Assembly: GCA_011503125.2 (NCBI GenBank) | Contig: WWBZ02000073.1 | Location: 1,550,001 to 1,614,000, forward strand | Source: Botryosphaeria dothidea | Taxonomy: Eukaryota > Ascomycota > Dothideomycetes > Botryosphaeriales > Botryosphaeriaceae | Length of the DNA: 64,000 nt | Direction: 5' to 3' | Part shown: in pieces, positions 45,590-57,228 of the stretch | Layout of the letters: every line of letters starts with the position of its first letter | Numbering within the stretch: the stretch's first letter is position 1 | The notes under the pieces: model-generated | Told to the model about the DNA's origin: nothing | The model's database searches: none | Seen by the model: only the letters and a program-made list of their open reading frames with translations | Position numbers and translations under genes: made by a program

Positions 45590-47264
45590 GCCGGTGTGGG
45601 AGTGCGACAGGCGGGTACTGGCACCGGTCAAAGCTTCGTCGAGCGTATGACGTCTGCTGTGCGCAGCGCGTGTCAAATACCGTGGGTGGTGCTGGATTTG
45701 AGTCTGTCTTCCGAGGAGAAAACGGGACTCGCGTCTCGCGAGGTGATGATCAGTGACTCGCGGTGATGAGGCGAGAAGACGAGGAGAGAATGTCAGGCAG
45801 AGAGGCGTCGGATGCGGGGACGGGCGAGAAGGTAGAGAGAAATGGCCGGCAGCCAGTCGATTGCGCTATCCGGCTTGGTGCGTGGCCGTTCGAAGAGATC
45901 GGGTGACGGACACCGGGAGTCCCTCAGGAGGCGACACTGCTAAGCTGACGATGTGATGTAGTTCGTGGCTTAGCTGTTCTTGGCTCCAGCTTCCTTCCAT
46001 GTCTCGGCAGGATGTGCGCTGTGTTGGTGGGTTCGGCGGCTTTAGCATGTTGAATAGCGTTTGGCCAGGCCTCCGTCTTTTCTGCAGCAGTGGTTAGTTG
46101 GGCAGCATGGCAATTGCAGAAGGCGTGCATGCCGGCATCGGATATCGGCAGAAGCACATGTACCTCGTCTTTGAATGCGGTGGAATGAAGGTTTCTTCCT
46201 GTTTTCAGAATGGCAAGATGTGTGCAACTTTCCTTTTTGGGTACCTTAGACTCAAGTTTTGCCTCCTCTTTGCTTTTTCTTCTCTGATTGTTACTGTGCG
46301 GCGCTTGTTGCGTTGCTGTCGGTTGTTCCCCATGACACCACAAGCTTTCCCGATTCGCGCCTTCCCTGCTGCACAAGACAAATATCATGCCATATCGCCA
46401 AGCTCAATGACTTTTTGACTTTTCTTCCATGTACCTGCTCACTACTCTTGGATGCGGCGGAAGCGCCAAGTGCTCGCTCCTCTGACCGCCTTGTGTTGAC
46501 GGGTCATGGAGAAACCGAAACCATGGTTGACATGACGCATCCGTCTTTTCATCTATTCCTGTCTATCAACAGGCGTGATTCATGCCGCTACCTAACTCGT
46601 ACCTCAGCCTCCCCAAAACTTCGCATGCGCTTATCAATCGCCGTGATAAGAGAAGAAAACCCCAAAGCCTAAAGCGGATATGGTCGGGCCCGTCCCCTGT
46701 TGAAGTCGCGAGATGCTGCCTCATGCCGCCACCACGTGCGCATATCCGCCCATTTCCGCCGCCAGGGGCGGTGGGGCAACCCTGACTCCCACGTGTGCGG
46801 GGGCTCGGGTGCATGAGTGGCATGACAGGCGAGAAAAGGGAGGAACATTTGTGAAGATACGTGCTTGGATTTCCAAAAGGCCGGCCCGTCGCCTGCGTAG
46901 CAACCCCGAACTAGCTCTGTAGAGAAAGAGAAAACATGGCGTGGTATCTGAAAAGCCTCCAAAATGCAGAATGAGAAGAAACGAGACGACGTTGAGAGTT
47001 AAAGAAAATAAAGAACGGGTGTCGAGCGTAAAATCGAAGAGACCAGTCGGGTCCATAAAGTCTCAACAAGAGCGAGGAGGGCAGAGAGGCGCGCCCGCTG
47101 CACGCAGATATTCCCATAAGAAACAGTGAAGCGCAAGGCGTCATCCTTCGTAGTTTTTTTTTCCCAAGCAACAAAGTGCAATCCAGTCGTGTCGTCCGCC
47201 CGTCTGACCGTAGCGATATTCTATGCCCACATAATCAAGTGAAATCACAGCATGTGCTCCTGAA
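45590..47264. other. 1.7-kb intergenic region
   Basis: No recognisable gene on either strand; frames are short and without family content. The right end is the 3' flank of the minus-strand gene at 47265. Confidence 0.5.
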
Positions 47265-47777
47265 TTAAGCGTCCTCCTTCTCACTGCCGCTCTTCTCGTC
47301 GACGCTGCTGCTGCGGGTGCGATGCCTGAAGACAGCGTCCTGTTCGCTCATACGGCGGGCCAACGCGCGGTCCAACTTGGCTCCCAGAGCCAGCTTGCTG
47401 AGGTTATCGATCTTGTCGGGCGAGGCAACATAGCGTTGGGAAGTGAGGCGCTTGTCCTCAAGACGGTCGAGGCCGGCGTTCCATGCCTTGATCTCGGCGG
47501 CGCGAGGGTCGATGGACGAGGTGGTCGAGGGCGCAATCGAAGGCGTGAGCGTGGGAGCGTTGGAGTAGGTGGACAGGCGAGCCGAGTTGCGGGCAGCGCT
47601 GGACTGCGCGGAGTCAGCGCGGAGCGACATTGGTGGTGGTGTCGGTAGTGTCGGTGGTGTTGTGGGACGAGAGGTCGACGGTGTGGTGCAGATACGAGAG
47701 GCGGGAGGCATGGGGGTGGGGAGGGGGGGGCGTCTTACGTTCAGCATTGGCCGCGAGGACTCGAGAGAGTTGGGCAT
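47265..47777 (-). CDS. Small conserved fungal hypothetical protein
   Basis: Favoured model: exons 47777-47739 and 47603-47265 joined across a 135-nt intron (donor GTAAGA, branch GCTGACT, acceptor GCGCAG), giving 125 residues. The unspliced frame is also open and would give 170 residues with a Pro/Thr-rich insert. The core (DPRAAEIKAWNAGLDRLEDKR, then SPDKIDNLSKLALGAKLDRAL and RRMSEQDAVFR) looks like a conserved helical module of short ascomycete proteins; I cannot name it. The Ser/Lys/Glu-rich C-terminus is charged. No signal peptide or membrane segment. Confidence 0.72.
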   Translation of the reverse strand: MPNSLESSRPMLNVRRPPLPTPMPPASRICTTPSTSRPTTPPTLPTPPPMSLRADSAQSSAARNSARLSTYSNAPTLTPSIAPSTTSSIDPRAAEIKAWNAGLDRLEDKRLTSQRYVASPDKIDNLSKLALGAKLDRALARRMSEQDAVFRHRTRSSSVDEKSGSEKEDA

Positions 47778-50103
47778 TGCGAAGGATTCTGGTGCGTCAC
47801 GACTTGAGTATCGGCAGCGTGGTTCAGGCCGTTGGACTAGTGGCGACGGCGGACTGGGGGGCGGCGCTTGGGTTGGTAGGGAGACAGCTGGGCTGGTGTC
47901 GCGGAATGCTGCAGAGATGTCGATGAGGAGGGCGGGAAGGCGGCGGAAAGGGACAAAAGACGGTCGTGAGGGAGTCCAGGATGTGGGCTCGTCGAGGTGC
48001 GGCAGGATCAGCTGTTTCGGGCTCGTCGTGCGTTTGGCGTTTCACGAGGCCGGGCGACCGCGAGCGGGATCGGCAAGGGGCAGATCTGTAGCGCGCGCTG
48101 GGGCCGGGAAAAGTAGCAGTCTGAGACAGAGCGTTGCGCAGGCGCCGGGCAGCCGGTTGCGGGCGTCAAGCTTGAGCAGAGGGCGATTGCGGTGGAAGTC
48201 TGGAGGCGTGTGTCGCGCGAGGGCGAGGGCGAGGGCGAGCAGGTAGGGAGCGATCGCCGTCGGACGGCCGGGCGTGGGCTTGGGGTCGTGGGCGTGGCAG
48301 CTGCGGGCTTCGCGCTGGTCTGGAGGCCGGCAGCTGGTAGCGCGGTAGGGCCTGGGTTCGCGCCAATGCCCGGCGCGCACCACACCCTCAGCACGCAAGG
48401 AGGCATGAAGACAGCCCAGGGACGCCTCCTGCCGGCCGCTGATTTGTCGCGCGCAATCTGGCGCCCGCAGGGCACGTGGCTCTGACACGAGCCCCCCCCG
48501 GCCCGCCTGCAGCCCGCGAACACTCTGCGGTCCAGAGCACGCACGCTGCGGGTCTGTCGGCCTGGCTGGCTGGCTGGCTGCTCGTCACCTCACGCCGTGC
48601 TCCTGCTGCTGCTGCTCCCCGAATCCTCCCATTCGCCGCCAGCCCGTGCAATTTGCGCGTGCTGACACTGACACGGCCAATTTCCTCCATGGCGCCTGCA
48701 CTCAGCCTGCGACCGCCATGCCGATCCGCGCTGGTGCTCGCGATAGATCTGCGCTATCCACGCTACTTTCCGCTGCGAGCCTCTTTTCTCAGTCAAAGCG
48801 CCGCAACCGACAGCCGATCTGCCCACCAAGCCCTCGCCCAAGTGGAACCCTCAACCGCCCCGCCCACCGATTGTTGACCACTGCCGTGCCCACCAAGCCC
48901 ATCAGCCTGCCAACGGCGGCTGCTGTTGCTTCCTGCGTCTTCTGCTGACGTTGCTGGCAAGCCCTGCCGCCCCGGAGCCGAGCTCGCTCCGCTCAAGGCG
49001 CGCCACTTTTCGTATTGCGTACACTGACGCCGCCACTAATTGCGCCGGCGAGCCTTCGTTTCGCCGACTACCTTTAGCTACTGCCCTATCCGTTTCCAGG
49101 GCTATCTCTGCTGCAATAGACTCAAGCTTTCCGATTGAGTGCTCTGAAGGCGAGATAACCCCTCGCACCCCAAGACCTGATGCCCGACTACAGAACTCTA
49201 TGACCCCGCCGCTTAGCCATACAAAGCCATCCTATCTCTCCAGTTTGGCGGTGAGCATGCCAACCGTCCTATATCACGCTATTATCATGATTCGCAGTGC
49301 CGGGCAGATCTATATTCGTCTCGTAAATCAAGCTAAAGCAAACTCGCTTGCATGAGACACGGAGATGGCTGTGTTTAAGGCGATGGCCTTACTTCCGAGT
49401 CATTCATATGTGCTTTCATACATCAATTCCTTGTGTCATTATTCAGACACCTGACTGTTGACCTAACGATGCATTTCTCCGCATAGCAACTACCTTGTCC
49501 TCCTGCCGAATTGGTCTGAGTTGGATAGTCCGTCCGGATACAATTATCGTGCTACACAAGTTGCGTGCTTTGACAATTCGATGCACGCCCCCTATGTCAG
49601 ACGATTCTTGACAGAACACTGATATGATCATTTCAGCAAGAACTACCACGACACAATAGAGATACTCGAAAGTGACCGAACCAAGTATTGTCATGAAGTC
49701 AGTGGTGAATGTACCATCAACCGGTCCAAATTGGTGCTCAAAGTCTACAGTACTGACTACGGCAAAGTGCTCGAACTTCAAGCCATGTCAGAAAGGCGTC
49801 ATAGAAGGGGCCCGTCGGCAATGGTGATAATAGATCTGCGCGCGGCCGAGGACCTGTGTGATCCCATTATTGTACCATTGTGGTGACGAGATCTTTCAGG
49901 AGAGACGGTGGTCAATGGAAGCTGATAGATGGCTTTCACGCCACTCGCTGGACTTTCGACGCGTAGATATTCTCAACAGATATGTGTGCGCGCGTGGCGC
50001 GTGGCGCGACTGAGCCCACTAACTTTACACCTGCGCCGTCTGCACGTCTCTCCTCCAAACACCACCGTCACCTTCCTCCTCGGCTTCACGCCTGACGCGC
50101 ACA
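47778..50103. other. 2.3-kb intergenic region
   Basis: From 47800 to 48900 it is GC-rich with overlapping low-complexity frames; from 49360 to 49800 it appears markedly more AT-rich. No supported gene. The right end is the promoter of the gene at 50104. Confidence 0.5.
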
Positions 50104-51380
50104 ATGGAAGGTCTGCGCTCACCCACGCCAGGTCGGAACGGTCGGAACCCTGCTCTCAAGGATGGCCAAGGCAAGTACGACAAGGACTTCCTGTTGTCCT
50201 TCCGCGATGTCTTCACCAGCCCACCTGTTCAGCTGGGAAGTAACCTACGCAAGGCGGGTGTGACACCGCCTGTCACACCTCCACCAAGGACTCCTTCGCC
50301 GAGATTCCCTCCGCCTCCATCGAGGTCCCCTGTTCCATCTATCAATGTCACTCCGGCCATAGAAAAGGCGAGCAAGCCCTGGGCCTAGCGCCGCCAAATC
50401 CCAGTCATGACGCATCCATGCTGACATACGAGTCTTTCAGTGTGAGGGACTCTTCACAACCGCAGGCACAGAGATTGAGCGGCATACGATGATCCAGTTC
50501 CTCCAGAAGCGGAACCGTGAAAGGCTGGCGGCCAAGGAGGAACAATTGAACCAACAGCAAAAAGATCTCTACTGCCAGTACGAGGAGCTCCAGCGGGAGA
50601 AGCTGGACTTCTACCAAGAGAGGATGGCTTTCTACAGCAACTACACGAGCCTCCAAGCGCGCCTTGATGCCAGGTTCCAGGAATTGAGCAAAGGGTTGAA
50701 TGAACTTGAATCCGCAAAGCTCAGGAACACGGCCCATGTCTCGAAGAAGCTCGCAGAGATTGAAGACCAGAAGGAGACATACGTAGAGCTCCAGGTCAAG
50801 GCCAAGATGTCCGAGGAACAATTAACGAAGAAGACTGATCGCATGATCGCGGTTTCAAAGAAGCTGCTGGATTTTCTCCGGGCCCAGGACGTCACTTCGG
50901 AGGAGCATCGGTTGACAGTAACCACATTCGAGACTGAACTACGTGCTATGATGGAGGACGGACAACACAAAACCCACGAGAATTGCAGCAACAGCCCCGA
51001 GAACCCGGGATCTCACGACGACAACACAGCTCTACTGGGCAGCGACCTCAAGATCCCCTATGAAGGCAAGGACGCTCTTGTTCTCATCGGCGGAATTCCC
51101 AACGGCATTGGCAAGGAGGAGGTCACGCGTGCCGTTGACGTAGTCTCTGGAAACACCATCCGAGTCCACGGCATCTTTCCTGGAAGTCCTTCCGCGACCG
51201 CGGTAGGCTACTGCGTTGCGTATCCGGATAAGTTCTTCGAGGGCAAGTTCTGTATTGTCAAGGATCTCAATGTCGAGCCCATCGGAAAGGCGTGCCTGCA
51301 TTTTGTAAGTCACCACAGCTTAGTCCGCCAATCAAGACAGTTACTACTGATTGTGATTCCAGAGAGTCATCGATATTTGA
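50104..51380 (+). CDS. Coiled-coil protein with N-terminal eIF4E-binding-type motif
   Basis: The main exon is 50441-51304 and the last is 51363-51380 (ending HFRVIDI). The first exon starts at ATG 50104; its donor is unresolved. Phase-compatible choices are after 50259 (GTGACA) or after 50346 (GTCACT); the acceptor at 50440 has a good GCTGACAT branch. The N-terminus reads KYDKDFLLSFR: Y25 followed by four residues then L-L fits the YxxxxL-phi motif with which eIF4G and 4E-BPs bind cap-binding eIF4E, and the surrounding words resemble the fungal eIF4G site. A Pro-rich stretch follows, then about 160 residues of strongly predicted coiled coil (QKRNRERLAAKEEQL onward), then a compact domain (ALVLIGGIP...AVGYCVAYPDKFF) with beta-alpha-beta character. 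Role in translation control is inference; no family name is recognised. Confidence 0.72.
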
Positions 51381-52489
51381 GAGGTCGCAGCACGTTTCGC
51401 CGTCCCAGATTCGCCTGTCTTCAGGATACAGAGTATCATGCGCCAGTAGTCTAGCATAGCGACAAGTGGTTGGATATTGGCCAAGGCTTTCCTAAGCTTA
51501 GCAGCAGTGGTATAACGCACAATTGGCTGTTGTCGTAACACAAGAGTAACTACAAAATCCGACAGTTTGGTTCTGTAAGGAAATGAATGGTTTCATCCAT
51601 GCCGGTGGGATATCTCTTCCCGAACTTTCTACGGTGTTTCGATTCGCGTTTGAATTTTATGAGAGCCTGCGACAGTGTTGGCAGGAGCGGTTAAGACGAG
51701 CATTTTCTGATGCGAACGAAGCAGGTTCAAGGCCAAAATTCAGTGGTACAAAGCCTCACGGCTGGCCATGGTAGCAGCGTGAAACCCAGAAAATTTTGGT
51801 TGAGTCTCTTTGTAGCTAGTCAGCGCGAATGTACCTGTAGACGCACAAAGAGTCTGAGAAGCAGCAAGTGAAGTGGTGGACGAGATACTGGCTTCCCTCT
51901 CTTTTACTCTTTCTGGGCTAGCGGGCGCTGGACCTTACATATATTCTACCCCCTCCATTCTCCCCAGCCGCCCTTCCCAACCAAGAGGTGACCAAGCAGG
52001 CCAAGCAGTGCATGTACCACTCAGAAACACGCACCAAGGCATTATGCGTAACCACAACGAGGCTTTGCCCCTACGTTCGAAGATCGTCGCAGCAACTGTC
52101 GCAGGGCACACAAGGTTGACTCGTGCGGGTGTGGCGGCCTCCCGTCTTGTCAAGCTCCATCGTTTCTTGCATCCCCCCCCCCGGCTATGACGAAAGGAGA
52201 TAACGGTGCCATCGCGACACGAAAGCAAAGACCTTGAGCCGCTGTGCTCCTGCATTCCCCAGTGAAGTGAGTGCACCGCCTAGTCGCCGAGAGATGGCAA
52301 AGCTTGTGCCGAGGGAAGGCAAGTCCTGGCGACCATCCTAATGACAGCTCCATTTCAATTCCCCTTGTCTACATCCCTCTCTTCGTGTGACCCTCGTTTC
52401 TCGTCTTGTTAGGTCTCCCTCCGTCCTGCGCTACCGTCTATCCGACGCCGTTTCATCCAGCCTTTCTCAACACCAACGTCTGCGAAATC
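51381..52489. other. 1.1-kb intergenic region
   Basis: Short frames only. A run of ten C lies at 52173-52182. The right end is C/T-rich leader of the gene at 52490. Confidence 0.5.
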
Positions 52490-53374
52490 ATGCGCGGCCT
52501 TACCGCCCTTGGCGGCAAAGGCATCAAAGCCATCACCCTCAGCCTATTTGCCCTAGGCATTATCTACATTGTTGGTACCTTTTTTGAGAAGGCGGCTCCA
52601 TATGTAAAAGAAGTGTCTGAAACAGGCTTCTACCCTGTCCATGACCACGATGAATCTACCCCGGAACCGCTCCTGACTCCAGAAGTCACTACTCTGAGCG
52701 ATGAGGACCATCCTTCCAGCGGGAGGTGGCATTCAGAGGCGATGGCAAAAATAAAAGACAAAGTAGGGTCATGGTTACCCATGGAGAAAATATACGGCGC
52801 AATGCTTCCGCCTCCATGGAGGGACCACAGCAAGAGCATGGAACCGCCGGGCTATTATCACGCACCCTCGCCACCAAAGGAGGAGCGTAACGTCGTTGTT
52901 GGCAAGATCTCCATCCTCAACAACCCGGAGAACGAATACATCGACCGCGCCGTTAGAGTCCACACGGTCCATGATAAGCGCCACGGGTACCAGCACTACA
53001 TCATGCGGGAGCAGTCATCCACCAGCGCCAACGAGAACTTCGCAGCTCAGATGCTTTCAGTGCTGAAAGCTGAGCTAAGCAAGCCCTCATCAGAGCGCCT
53101 GGAATGGCTTTACTACTTCCCAGAAACCACCATCATACTCAACCCCAACGTCCCCCTCGAAATATTTCTCCCACCGGACCACAACTCGACTCTGAAACCA
53201 AAACACCTCCTCTACTCTTCACCAAACTCGAAAGCCCCATCACAGGACCTCGCCCACACCGTCTTCGCCGCAAAAGTCCACGACTGGACCGTCGACCTCT
53301 TCACCACCCTCCTCTCCCGCACCCGCACCACTTCCTCAAAACAATCCCACAACCGCGCCTCCTCCTCCTCCTCC

Positions 53375-53406
<32 letters not shown>

Positions 53407-54825
53407 CTCGAGCAACGAAAACGACATCGCCATCTCCTCTCTCCTCTCCCTCCCCGCCCCGCTCTCCCCCCGCGCCCATGCCCTCGCCCTCCCCGCCCAC
53501 TGGCTCAACGCCTGGCCCACCACCGTGCCCTTAACCGCACCCCCTTCCGCTCCAACCCTCACGCACTCCGACCCGGCCGACCCGGACAGCAGCAACACCG
53601 GCAACGCCGAGCGGCCGCACCAGGTGCGCCGCGGCTCCTTCGTGCTCGACCTCCCCCTCCCACCGTCCAACCTGACCACGAACGAAGGCAGCAGCGAAGA
53701 CGGCGGGCGCTGGCGCGACGACGACGACGACTACAAGGAGAAGAAGCCGGACGAGAGGGAGGACAAGAAGAGCGCGGTGCTAGCACGCCGTTTCGAGCAC
53801 TGGCTCGCGCGGGCAGAAGCGCGGATGCCGCAGTGGGAGGCGCCCCTGCAGGATACGTGGTATGCGGACGAGGCGAGGGGGTTCTGGGAGGGCGGTGGTG
53901 AGGACGCTGGGAAGAAGGAGAGCACTCCCGCTTCTCCCCCGTCGTCGCCGTCCCCGGTTGCTCCGCCAGCCGGGCACGCGGATCCGGGGTACACGCCGGC
54001 GGCGGGAGGAAGTAGCAAGGGCGTGGAAAAGCTCAAGGAGGAGGCCATGGCGCTGGTGCGCGAGATGGAGGCGAGCGTGCACAATTGGCGGCAGGAGGTC
54101 AGCGAGGAGGTGCGGCGGGCGACGGAGAGCAGGTGCGGGCGGGCGAGGGAGGCGTTGGCGGAGGTGGAGTTGGACGGTTCGGATGAGAACGAGAAGGTGA
54201 GGAAGTTGCAGGTGGTGATCGGCGGGTTGAAGAAGGTGAGTCCCCGAGCACGTGTACGTGATTCACTTTGCTGTCGTCGTCTCCGCGTTTGGTCACCAAT
54301 TCTTTTCGAACAGTTTCTTCTATTGGGTATTCTCGACGATCTGCTACCGTTAGACTGACATGATATTGAACACAGGCATCCTCCCGCCTCAACCGCCACA
54401 CCTCTCACGCTCGCCATGTCCTCCTCTCCACCGCCCAACTCACACTCAGCAACGCTACCGTCGCCATATCGACCATGCACACCCAGATCCCGACGTCCAT
54501 AGCTTCTTCTAATGCGGATGCTGTAACGGAGGACATCAAAGCCCGCATCGAGACCGTCGTGCAAGCCACTCTGCATTTGCAGTCACTGCTCGACCGCAAG
54601 GACTGGAGCCAGGACGAAGTCAAGGCAGCTGTTTCTGCGGTAGAAGAAGCAGTCGCCAGAGTGGATAACCGGATCAAGCAGGTCGGCGCGGACGAGAGGA
54701 CGGCAAAGGAGATCGAGCGTTTGAAGCAGGAAGAGGAAAAGCTGGCGGGCATGGAGGCCGCCGAAAAAGAGAGGCAGAGGCAGGAGGCCGAAGCGAATAA
54801 GTTCACATTCTCGAAGCTGTGGTGA
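52490..54825 (+). CDS. GT34-like type II membrane protein lacking the DxD motif
   Basis: Exons 52490-54235 and 54376-54825 give 731 residues. A short cytosolic end is followed by a signal anchor (about 14-32, AITLSLFALGIIYIVGTFF). A region of GT34 (Gma12/Mnn10) type comes next: GKISILNNPENEYIDRAVRVH, RHGYQHYI, LEWLYYFPETTIILNPNVPLEIFLPP-type block (residues about 205-230). In active relatives the place of Pro211-Glu212-Thr213 is Asp-Ala-Asp, which binds Mn-nucleotide sugar. Later GT34 landmarks are recognisable but altered (PAHWLNAWP; RRGSFVLDLPL where active members have a Gly-Asp and HFAG), separated by a 16-Ser run. A 250-residue acidic, coiled-coil C-terminus is added, well beyond the usual 350-450 residues. 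Probably a Golgi pseudo-glycosyltransferase; activity loss is inferred. Confidence 0.8.
53359..53408 (+). repeat. TCC microsatellite encoding a serine run
   Basis: About sixteen TCC/TCT triplets in frame in the GT34-like gene, so length changes would keep the reading frame. Confidence 0.9.
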
Positions 54826-57228
54826 CGACAGATCAGACGACGAGGGGAGGTGGGGTGACACTCTTGTCGGACTTTTCGGAAGGCCATGGTTCTTGATCAG
54901 GCCTCGTGGTTGAGGCGGCATTGTTCCCGCTTTGCGATCGATTTCTCCTGTTCTTTTGCATTTATTATTGACAAGCCCTTGCAACGCCATGCCGAAATAG
55001 TTAAAGCAATGCCATGTCGAACTCCTCTTTCGTACTTTGCCTTTCGTGCTAAAAAGCGCTGCGTGCCTTAGGTTCAAAGGTGGCCAAGAATCAGTGCAAT
55101 CGTGATCGACTCCATATGCAGGTCTTGCTCGCCATCGTCTGACACGGTAGACGACAACAAAGACGACGTGGAAGAATTGGAGCGGCCCTCGTGATCGCAA
55201 TCCCCGCAACGCGCGGCCTCGACCGCAATCCCGGTAGCCGGGTTCTGTGTTGCCGTCAAGCCATTCGCCGCTGCTGGAAGCTCTCCCGCTCCGCTGCCGC
55301 TGACGCTTGGCATTTGCTCTATTGGGGAAACTAGGTTGCAGAAAGACTGGGTAGTTGTGCTCACCGCACTTGGATCGTGGATGTTTTGCGACGGCACAGA
55401 AAAGTGATCGATTGGGTAGTAGGCCGGCTTCATTCGCCGGTGTTTTCGCAAGAGCCGTCGTTTCAGGATGGATATTTTGAGATGAGCTTGGCTGTATGGC
55501 AGGGAGGCTGCAGGGAAGTTGGTGGTGAAAAATTCTGTTGGGAGGGCAGTTCGCGCCGCATGCTTGGGACAAGGCAGCAGAAAGGTGGGGGCGATGGCGA
55601 GTATCGCGGCAGTGCGGCAGCTTGCCTGGGCGGCTGTGAAAGGCTTGAAAAGTGGATGCCGGGGAAGGTTTTCTTGGTGTTGACGACTGCTGATCCGATT
55701 GATTGGGCTGCTAGGATTATGCTCCCAAAGGTGAACCAATGAGGAAAGAGGCGGAAAGAAAGCGACGAAAATCGTCAGAATGTGAAACAGACCTGCAAGC
55801 ATGGTCGATGACGATGGGCGGTCGCGATGAGATATGTCTCTAGAGGTCCCTCCGGAGCAGGCAATGTTCCTCGGGGTCTAGTGATGTGGAAGCCATCGGT
55901 GTTGGGGAGGCCGACCGACGCGGGACGCGTTGGTGAGGACCGGATGACGCGGGCTATAAAGTCTCACAATGACTCGCTGGCTGTGGTGGATGGCGGGGAG
56001 AGCTGAAACACGCTCAGCATGTGGACTGGGACAGATTGTGGGCCAACGGTTGGCTATATCCATGGGTTGACAGGTGTGGGTGGTGGAGCCGGGCACGACA
56101 TGCTGCACGGCTGTCACGGGAGGCCATGTCACTGGCGGACGACGGACACGGCAGCGGCGCCCTAGGGTACCAGAATCCCGAAGCGCGCGTAAGCGGCAGC
56201 GGTGGTGGTGAGAAGCGCACGGTGAGTGGATCGTGGAATGAGGTGTTGAAGGCGATCGACGCGGCTCACACGAAGGCTCGGATAGCGGGGAGGCCGGCGC
56301 CATTGCTACCCACGGCATGACGCATGGACGGCCATGACGTTCGGCGACGATCCAAATGCAATCGCTGCGAACGAGGCTTGATACAGCGTGGGTTCTTCAG
56401 GCGCGGGCACGAGCATCATTTGCGCGGAGCAGAGCGAGCGCAGCAGGTGGTGGAGGGGGCCCATGTCAGACGGGGATGCTTTCGGCGGAAAAGGCTCTTG
56501 GCGAGATGAGGATCTGAGGCTGGGATTGACAGGCAGGCAGACAGCACGCCGGCCGGGAACATGGCGAGCTCAGCGGCCGGATGCGTCTGGCTGTGCCAAT
56601 GCATGCGCGTGTCGAGTGTCTTGCAGCTGCCGCCCCGCCTGTCGGATTCGGTTCGTACGAAGGCCGGCGGTGGACAGACAGTGTGCAATCTGAGCAGGGG
56701 CCTGAGCTGGAGCGGCGGAGGATGTGCTGGAGTTTATCGCGGCGATCTGGCAAAGATCGCGCGCTGGCTTGTGGAGATGAGGCTAGGCGGGGGCAGGTCG
56801 CGCGGGCCCTGCCTACTGTAGCCTGGACTACTGCCCATCCATCCTCCACCCTCCGACTCGCCGTGCGTCTCGGCCGCCACAGCTGAGCCCAGAGAGCCCG
56901 GCCGCCACGGCGTTCCCCAGGTCTCAAGGCGCCAGAGCCATGCCTCGCCTGGTCCTGGCGGCCTGCTGCTGAGCCCAGACGCGTGCCTCAGGTACTCTAA
57001 GTACTGCGCTGATCCCATTTCCCGGCCTGCTGCTGCGCGACGAGCCACCGCGTCCGCCAGTCTGCACTCGGTCACAGGCCGCCCAAGCCAGTCGTGGCAT
57101 CATCACTCGTCCATTCGGCCTTCTACAAAGACCCCCGGCCCGTCCGCCCTCGCATTGCACACGGCTCAAGGCCCGCCAGTTGCCGACAGGGTCGTTCCCA
57201 GCCCGTCCATCCCGACCAACTCTGGACC
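54826..57228. other. 2.4-kb intergenic region with one doubtful ORF
   Basis: Apart from the doubtful minus-strand frame at 55074-55802, nothing gene-like is seen. 56000-57200 is GC-rich with overlapping frames of no family content; its right end is the promoter of the DUF8004 gene. Confidence 0.45.
55074..55802 (-). CDS. Doubtful hypothetical ORF
   Basis: An uninterrupted frame of 242 residues from ATG at 55802. It starts with a hydrophobic stretch (LFHILTIFVAFFPPLSSLV) that could be a signal anchor, then a basic segment (KISILKRRLLRKHRRMK) and a Ser/Asp-rich end. No domain is recognised and no introns are needed. It may be a real lineage-specific gene or a chance frame antisense to spacer. 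Confidence 0.25.
   Translation of the reverse strand: MLAGLFHILTIFVAFFPPLSSLVHLWEHNPSSPINRISSRQHQENLPRHPLFKPFTAAQASCRTAAILAIAPTFLLPCPKHAARTALPTEFFTTNFPAASLPYSQAHLKISILKRRLLRKHRRMKPAYYPIDHFSVPSQNIHDPSAVSTTTQSFCNLVSPIEQMPSVSGSGAGELPAAANGLTATQNPATGIAVEAARCGDCDHEGRSNSSTSSLLSSTVSDDGEQDLHMESITIALILGHL

Noticed and set aside
49443..49781. 112-codon minus-strand ORF with a hydrophobic stretch
   Set aside because: No homology recognised and located in an AT-rich spacer; kept only as a low-interest composition note.
52406..52489. Upstream extension of the GT34-like frame
   Set aside because: The extension starts with TTG; the first ATG at 52490 gives a proper signal anchor close to the N-terminus.
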